From Comamonadaceae bacterium (GTDB lineage: Bacteria > Pseudomonadota > Gammaproteobacteria > Burkholderiales > Burkholderiaceae_C): DNA of 64,000 bases. The notes under the pieces are model-generated. The model did not search any database. It was not told where the DNA came from and was given only the letters and a program-made list of their open reading frames with translations. Shown piece after piece: positions 59,528-64,000 of this stretch (position 1 is the stretch's first letter; each line of letters begins with the position of its first letter). The stretch lies in contig CANCER010000012.1 of NCBI GenBank assembly GCA_947375135.1, positions 1 to 64,000 of the forward strand, read 5' to 3'. The translations under genes were made by a program, and so were the position numbers.

Positions 59528-62500
59528 TCATCCGATTGGCGCACCATTCTCCAGCGGGTATGCCGAGAGCAGCTGCACGGCCTCCTGCGTTGCCGACACC
59601 AGTTCCAGCAAGCCGTCCAGCTGCGCGAGCGGCACCAGGTCCGCAGGCGGTATCCGAAACAGCCTCTCCAGCTGCGCCGCATGGTCTGACAGCATCTGCG
59701 CACCCAAGGTCGACGAGATGCCCTTGAGCGAATGCATTTGCGCCGCCAGCGCCGTCACGTTCCCCTGCGCTGCGGACTCGCGGAACTCGACCTCCACCCG
59801 ATCCAGCAAGTCGATATACCCCCGGGCAACGTCCAGGTAAAGCGAAGTCAGGCCCGAGAGGCGCTCCAACGCGATGGCCACATCCAGATACGGGCTGGAG
59901 AACGCCGCCCCTGGCTGCGTCACCGCAGGTGGCACAGGTGGAGCCGTCAGCCCATCGCTGAGCGCCGGAGCGGTCGCGCGCCCCGTCACCTTGAGCAACA
60001 GGGTCACCAGATCGCAGATATTGAAAGGCTTGCCCACGTGCGCATTCATGCCCGCGGCCAGACAGGCCAGGCGGTCGCTGGCCATGGCGTTGGCGGTCAT
60101 GGCCACAATCGGCAAATCGGTGAGCCCCAGCTCGCTGCGGATCTTGCGGGTGGCGTCATAGCCATCGAGTACGGGCATCTGAATATCCATCAGCACCACG
60201 TCAAACGGCGGCCTCGATGCCGCCACCGCCTCCACACCCAGTTGACCATTGGCTGCCAGCGAGACCGCCGCACCCTCCCTATGAAGCAGCTGTTCCGCCA
60301 CCTGCTGGTTGATCAGGTTGTCCTCCACCACCAGAATGCGCATCCCCGCCAGGAGCCGCTTGCTGCTGCGCATGCCAGGTTCCACTGCTGCATTCACCGG
60401 CATCCGACCCAGGGCCGCCTCCTGCAAGGCTTGGGCCATCAACGGTTTAAAAAGGAAACCGTCAATCAGGGACTGCTCCTGCGCAGTGCGCAGTTCCCAG
60501 GTGTCACGTCTGCTGGCGCTGAGCATCACGATGCGCGGGCGCTCACCCTCACGGCACAGGGCCCGTATGCGCCGCGCAGTCTCCCAGCCGTCCAGCTGCG
60601 GCATGTGCCAGTCCAGGTAAATTACATCAAAGGGGAAGGCGCCGCGGGCTTGGCCGGCCCGAATCAAGTCCAGTGCCTGCGCACCGCTGCTTGCCGCTTG
60701 CGTGGGCCAGTTGCTGAGACGCGTCATCCCGCACAGGATGTCCCGCGAAACCGGGTTATCGTCCACCACCAGGGCGCGCTGCAGCGCCAGCGGTAGCGTT
60801 GGCGCGCTGGCTGCTTCTTCGGCAGGCGTTGCGGCCTTTGGCAAAGACACGGTAAAACTGAAGCAACTGCCCTCACCCGGCGTACTGTGCAGAGCCAGGG
60901 TTCCACCCATCAGTTCGACCAGGTGCTTGCAAATGGCAAGCCCCAAACCGGTGCCGCCAAAACGGCGTGTGGTCGATGCCTCCGCCTGCGAGAAGCCGCT
61001 GAAAATATGCGCCTGTTTCTCCGGTGCGATGCCGATGCCGGAGTCCTGTATGGAGAATTCAACCAGGGCATGCTGACCGCGCTGCGCCCGCTGGCGCGCG
61101 CGCAACACCACCTGGCCCCGGCTGGTGAATTTGGTGGCGTTGCCCCCCAGATTGATCAGGACCTGGCGCAAACGCAAGGAATCTCCAACAACATGCACGG
61201 GCAACGCCGCATCCACATCGAAGAGCACTTCCATATTTTTGCCGTCTATGGTGGAGGACAAAATTACCGCGACTTCGTCCAGCAAGCGGTCCAGCCGGAA
61301 GGGCTGCAGGTCCAAATCCATCTTGCCGGCTTCGACCTTGGAGAAATCCAGAATGTCATTGAGCAGCCCCAGCAACGACTGCGCCGCACCTTCGGTCTTG
61401 CCGGTTAAATCCCGCTGCACAGGCGTCAGGGCCGTGTTTTGCAACAGCGCCAACAGCCCCAGGATGGCGTTCATGGGGGTGCGGATTTCATGGCTCATAT
61501 TGGCCAGAAACTGGCTCTTGTAGCGCGAGGCTTGCTGCGCTTGTTCGGTAGCGCGCACCATCTCGGTAATGTCCACCCGGATGCCAACGGTGTGGCCGTC
61601 GGGCGTCTTACGGTCTATGACGCGCAGAACCCGCCCGTCGTCCCGCTGCTGAATGCGCGTTTGCTTGCCCTCGCGGTGCGCTTGCAAGCGCCCGGCAACC
61701 CACGCATCCTCTTGCCCGATGGAGTCGCGGTACAAGCCGCGCTGCGCCCCCATGCGCACCAGGTCCTCAAAACGCGCACCGGGTTTCAACACATCCTGCA
61801 ACCCCGGATACAACTCCCGGTACTTGGCGTTGCAGTAGACCAGGCCATCGTCTTTGTCAAACAGAACAAAGGCCTCATCCACCGCGTCAATGGCACCACG
61901 CAAGGTTGCGGAGGCACGCTGGATCTCGGCTTCGGCCTGCTTGCGCACCGTCAGGTCGCGAACAAAGGCGCAGTTGTATTCCCGCCCCTCAAAGTCGATG
62001 AAGTTCAGGTCCACCTCCACCGGCAGACCATGGCCCTGCGCATGGCGGTGCGCCGCTTCAAAGTGCATGCGCCCGGCCGTTCGCAGTCGCGCCCAATGGG
62101 CTGGCCAGCCGGGCATCGCCATGTCGGGGTTCAGATCCGGAATGGTCATGCCCAGCATGTGCTGCTCGGAATAGCCATGCAAATCGCAAGCAGCCTGGTT
62201 GACCCGCACGATGCGCGCATCCGGCCCGATCCAGAGCGTGGGCAGGGACGACTTGAGTACCGAGATTTCACTCAGCTTGAGTGCCGACTCGGCCTGCAGG
62301 CGCCGGCGCTGCTGCGCGATCAGCATGGCCGTGGCACCGCCCAGCACCAACAGCGTCAAGAGCAGGCCCGCACAAGACAGCAGCGCACGCCGGCGCCAGG
62401 GCGTGAGGGTCTCGTCCAGCGATACCGCCAAGGAAACCACCAAGGGATAGTCCTGTAGCACGCGGTAACTGTAGACACGCGGCGTGTTGTCCATCGCATC

Positions 62501-63265
62501 GCGCTCGCGCACAGCCGCTGCAGGCGAGAGCGGAATGTGTTGCCCGAAGAGCGGCGAGTCCAGCCAGTTGCGTCGCGCAATCTCGACCGAAAAGGGCCAG
62601 CGTGCCACGGCCCAGCCACGCGTGGTGAACAAGGTGACGGCGCCGTTGTCACCGGCATCAATCGACCTATAAAGGTGCTGAAAATACTGCGGGTCTACCG
62701 CCCCCAAGAGGTAGCCGTCGAGCCCGCCTCCGAGCCTGGTGACGACGGGAATAATCCAGTGCCCGGAAATGCGGCTCGTGACGGCTGCGCCGACAAACAG
62801 TGCGGACTTCGCCGCGACCTGCGGGGCCAGAAAAAAATCGCGATCGGCAGCATTTGGCAGCTGGGCCAGGTTTTCCGTCAGGGTCGAGGCCACGATCACA
62901 CCACGGGCGTCCAGCACGGCAAAGGACACGATCAATCCATCCGGAGGAAGCAAGGCACGCAATCGGGTGCCGGTGGCAGCGCTAACGCGCCTCCCTGCTG
63001 CGGCTTGGGCTTGCAGATCCTGCGCGGCCAGGGACAGCGAGAGCTCGACCCTGCGCATGCTCTGGCGCGTGTGCTCTTCCAGCAGCTGGGTCAGGCTGCC
63101 GGTCTTGGCGGTTGCCGCCGCGAACTGCTGCTCGTAGTCCCGGTACAGGCCAGTGGCAACCAGCGCACACAACACCAGACCGACCACCATGGCAAGCAGC
63201 CCAATGGCGCGCTGGGGTTGCGATGGAAGCAAGCGCAAGAGACCTGAAAGCTGCAGGACAGTCAT
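59528..63265 (-). CDS. Hybrid sensor histidine kinase with two receiver domains and an HPt domain
   Basis: A 1245-residue membrane kinase. Two hydrophobic helices (about 20-40 and 305-325) flank a Cache-like periplasmic sensor. Two PAS regions follow (about 335-450 and 465-570). The HisKA domain has its phospho-histidine at about residue 592 (MSHEIRTPMNAIL), and the ATPase domain contains GTGLGLAICKHLVELMGG. Two receivers follow, one with YLDWHMPQLDGWE and one with LMDIQMPVLDGYD, then an HPt with MHSLKGISSTLGA (His near 1177). The phosphorelay is complete, but the final response regulator is not in this window. The ATG at 63265 begins MTVLQLSGLLRLLPS. Confidence 0.9.
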   Translation of the reverse strand: MTVLQLSGLLRLLPSQPQRAIGLLAMVVGLVLCALVATGLYRDYEQQFAAATAKTGSLTQLLEEHTRQSMRRVELSLSLAAQDLQAQAAAGRRVSAATGTRLRALLPPDGLIVSFAVLDARGVIVASTLTENLAQLPNAADRDFFLAPQVAAKSALFVGAAVTSRISGHWIIPVVTRLGGGLDGYLLGAVDPQYFQHLYRSIDAGDNGAVTLFTTRGWAVARWPFSVEIARRNWLDSPLFGQHIPLSPAAAVRERDAMDNTPRVYSYRVLQDYPLVVSLAVSLDETLTPWRRRALLSCAGLLLTLLVLGGATAMLIAQQRRRLQAESALKLSEISVLKSSLPTLWIGPDARIVRVNQAACDLHGYSEQHMLGMTIPDLNPDMAMPGWPAHWARLRTAGRMHFEAAHRHAQGHGLPVEVDLNFIDFEGREYNCAFVRDLTVRKQAEAEIQRASATLRGAIDAVDEAFVLFDKDDGLVYCNAKYRELYPGLQDVLKPGARFEDLVRMGAQRGLYRDSIGQEDAWVAGRLQAHREGKQTRIQQRDDGRVLRVIDRKTPDGHTVGIRVDITEMVRATEQAQQASRYKSQFLANMSHEIRTPMNAILGLLALLQNTALTPVQRDLTGKTEGAAQSLLGLLNDILDFSKVEAGKMDLDLQPFRLDRLLDEVAVILSSTIDGKNMEVLFDVDAALPVHVVGDSLRLRQVLINLGGNATKFTSRGQVVLRARQRAQRGQHALVEFSIQDSGIGIAPEKQAHIFSGFSQAEASTTRRFGGTGLGLAICKHLVELMGGTLALHSTPGEGSCFSFTVSLPKAATPAEEAASAPTLPLALQRALVVDDNPVSRDILCGMTRLSNWPTQAASSGAQALDLIRAGQARGAFPFDVIYLDWHMPQLDGWETARRIRALCREGERPRIVMLSASRRDTWELRTAQEQSLIDGFLFKPLMAQALQEAALGRMPVNAAVEPGMRSSKRLLAGMRILVVEDNLINQQVAEQLLHREGAAVSLAANGQLGVEAVAASRPPFDVVLMDIQMPVLDGYDATRKIRSELGLTDLPIVAMTANAMASDRLACLAAGMNAHVGKPFNICDLVTLLLKVTGRATAPALSDGLTAPPVPPAVTQPGAAFSSPYLDVAIALERLSGLTSLYLDVARGYIDLLDRVEVEFRESAAQGNVTALAAQMHSLKGISSTLGAQMLSDHAAQLERLFRIPPADLVPLAQLDGLLELVSATQEAVQLLSAYPLENGAPIG

Positions 63266-63383
63266 GGGGAATTCTAAGGTCTCCGGTTTCAGGGCATTCC
63301 AGCAGAGAGCACCCCCAACACCACACAAGGTGTCGCCTTCAAGCCCGTTGCGGCGGGCAGACATACCGGACAATGGCCCGAAC

Positions 63384-64000
63384 GTGCAATCCAAATATTT
63401 TTTCCAACTGGTAGCGCTTTCGGCCTTGTGGGGCGCCTCTTTTATGCTGACCCGCATGGCTGCGCCCGTGCTCGGCCCGAGCCTGGCCGCTGCGCTGCGC
63501 ATGGTCATGGCCACTGCCATGCTGGGCCTGATCATGTGGCAGCGCAAGACGCCCTGGCCGCTGGGGCACTGGAAGGAGCTGTTTCTGCTGGGCCTGCTGG
63601 CAGTGGCGGGGCCGCATCTGCTGTATGCCCGCTCGTCACTGGACTTGCCGGCCGGCTACGGGGCTCTGCTGACCGTAACCTCGGTGCTGTTTGGTGCCTT
63701 TGCCTCGGCCTGGCTCAAGGAAGAGTCGCTCACCCTGCCCAAGGTACTGGGCTGCCTGCTGGGCTTTGCCGGTGCTGCGCTGGTGGTGCGCCTGGGGCCG
63801 GTGGAGCCCAGCCACACGCTGGTGATTGCGGCCGTGACCTGCATGGCGGGTGCGGCCGTCTCGGGCATTTCGACGCCGTTCCTGAAAAAAGCCATTGCCC
63901 GCATGGAGCCGCTGCAAATCACCGCCGGCATGCACGCAGCCGCTGTGGTGCTGATGGTGCCGGGTGCCCTTTACGACCTGCCACGTGCCCACTTTTCGCT
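63384..64000 (+). CDS. DMT-superfamily (EamA) transporter, N-terminal part
   Basis: A frame that stays open to the right edge: 205 codons from GTG at 63384 (start VQSKYFFQLVALSALWGASF). It contains about seven hydrophobic segments, WGASFMLTRMAAPVLGPSLA, and an EamA-type LTVTSVLFGAFASAWLKEES. It is divergent from the hybrid kinase, from which it is separated by about 118 bases. The gene continues outside the window, so its total length and substrate are unknown. Confidence 0.8.
   Translation, partial: MQSKYFFQLVALSALWGASFMLTRMAAPVLGPSLAAALRMVMATAMLGLIMWQRKTPWPLGHWKELFLLGLLAVAGPHLLYARSSLDLPAGYGALLTVTSVLFGAFASAWLKEESLTLPKVLGCLLGFAGAALVVRLGPVEPSHTLVIAAVTCMAGAAVSGISTPFLKKAIARMEPLQITAGMHAAAVVLMVPGALYDLPRAHFS

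Noticed and set aside
1..64000. CRISPR arrays, insertion sequences or prophage
   Set aside because: No regularly spaced direct repeats, transposase, integrase or phage structural genes were seen.

Overview
The window looks like a chromosomal segment of a GC-rich betaproteobacterium of the Comamonadaceae, most like Rhodoferax or Polaromonas. The signs are a class I PHA synthase with a PhaB reductase, a thrS-infC-rpmI-rplT-pheS-pheT-ihfA-merR block, 6S RNA directly after zapA, an H1-like AlaLysPro-rich protein carrying a SWIB domain, and a FimV-like protein. The family assignment is inference from protein resemblance; no search was run. There is no rRNA, insertion sequence, prophage or CRISPR array.

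Layout. (1) 1-6.8 kb, minus strand: a cobalamin salvage operon (btuB-like receptor, a signal-less corrinoid-binding protein, cobU, btuF, btuC, btuD) behind a cobalamin riboswitch. Most junctions are 4-base stop/start overlaps. The btuD stop overlaps the start of a DUF3375 (JetA, Wadjet) gene that runs off the left edge. (2) 6.8-9.5 kb: zapB-like, zapA, 6S RNA, a TSUP transporter and a PfkB-type phosphofructokinase. (3) 9.5-17.5 kb: phaC-phaB, a small membrane protein, pgeF, an ABM-fold monooxygenase, a NUDIX hydrolase, a DnaQ/GIY-YIG fusion nuclease, a FimV-like protein and an exported OB-fold-like protein. (4) 17.6-25.9 kb, minus strand: tRNA-Pro(GGG) and the translation operon from thrS to a MerR regulator. 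thrS is preceded by a Thr-rich leader peptide, an antiterminator segment and an intrinsic terminator, which together form a complete-looking transcription attenuator. infC starts at AUC. (5) 26-27.4 kb: isocitrate lyase with two identical palindromic operators.

(6) 27.7-44.4 kb: a large putrescine/agmatine/GABA utilisation region. It holds two glutamine synthetase-like ligases, gabT, puuC, a porin-like protein, potFGHI, a spuC-type transaminase, puuA, a divergent MocR-type regulator, puuB and speB. It encodes uptake of putrescine, its formation from agmatine, and breakdown by glutamylated and direct transamination routes; a puuD hydrolase is not seen. (7) 44.5-52.5 kb: a DMT transporter, an RraA-like protein, the H1/SWIB protein and a dppBCDFA dipeptide transporter. 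(8) 52.5-64 kb: fhs, a monoamine oxidase pseudogene broken by a frame change, frdABCD behind an FNR-like site, a large hybrid sensor kinase with an HPt domain, and a truncated DMT transporter at the right edge.

The best candidates for new biology are the thrS attenuator and the JetA gene coupled to the cobalamin operon. Other points worth checking are the signal-less corrinoid-binding protein, the aceA operator pair and the decaying amine oxidase.
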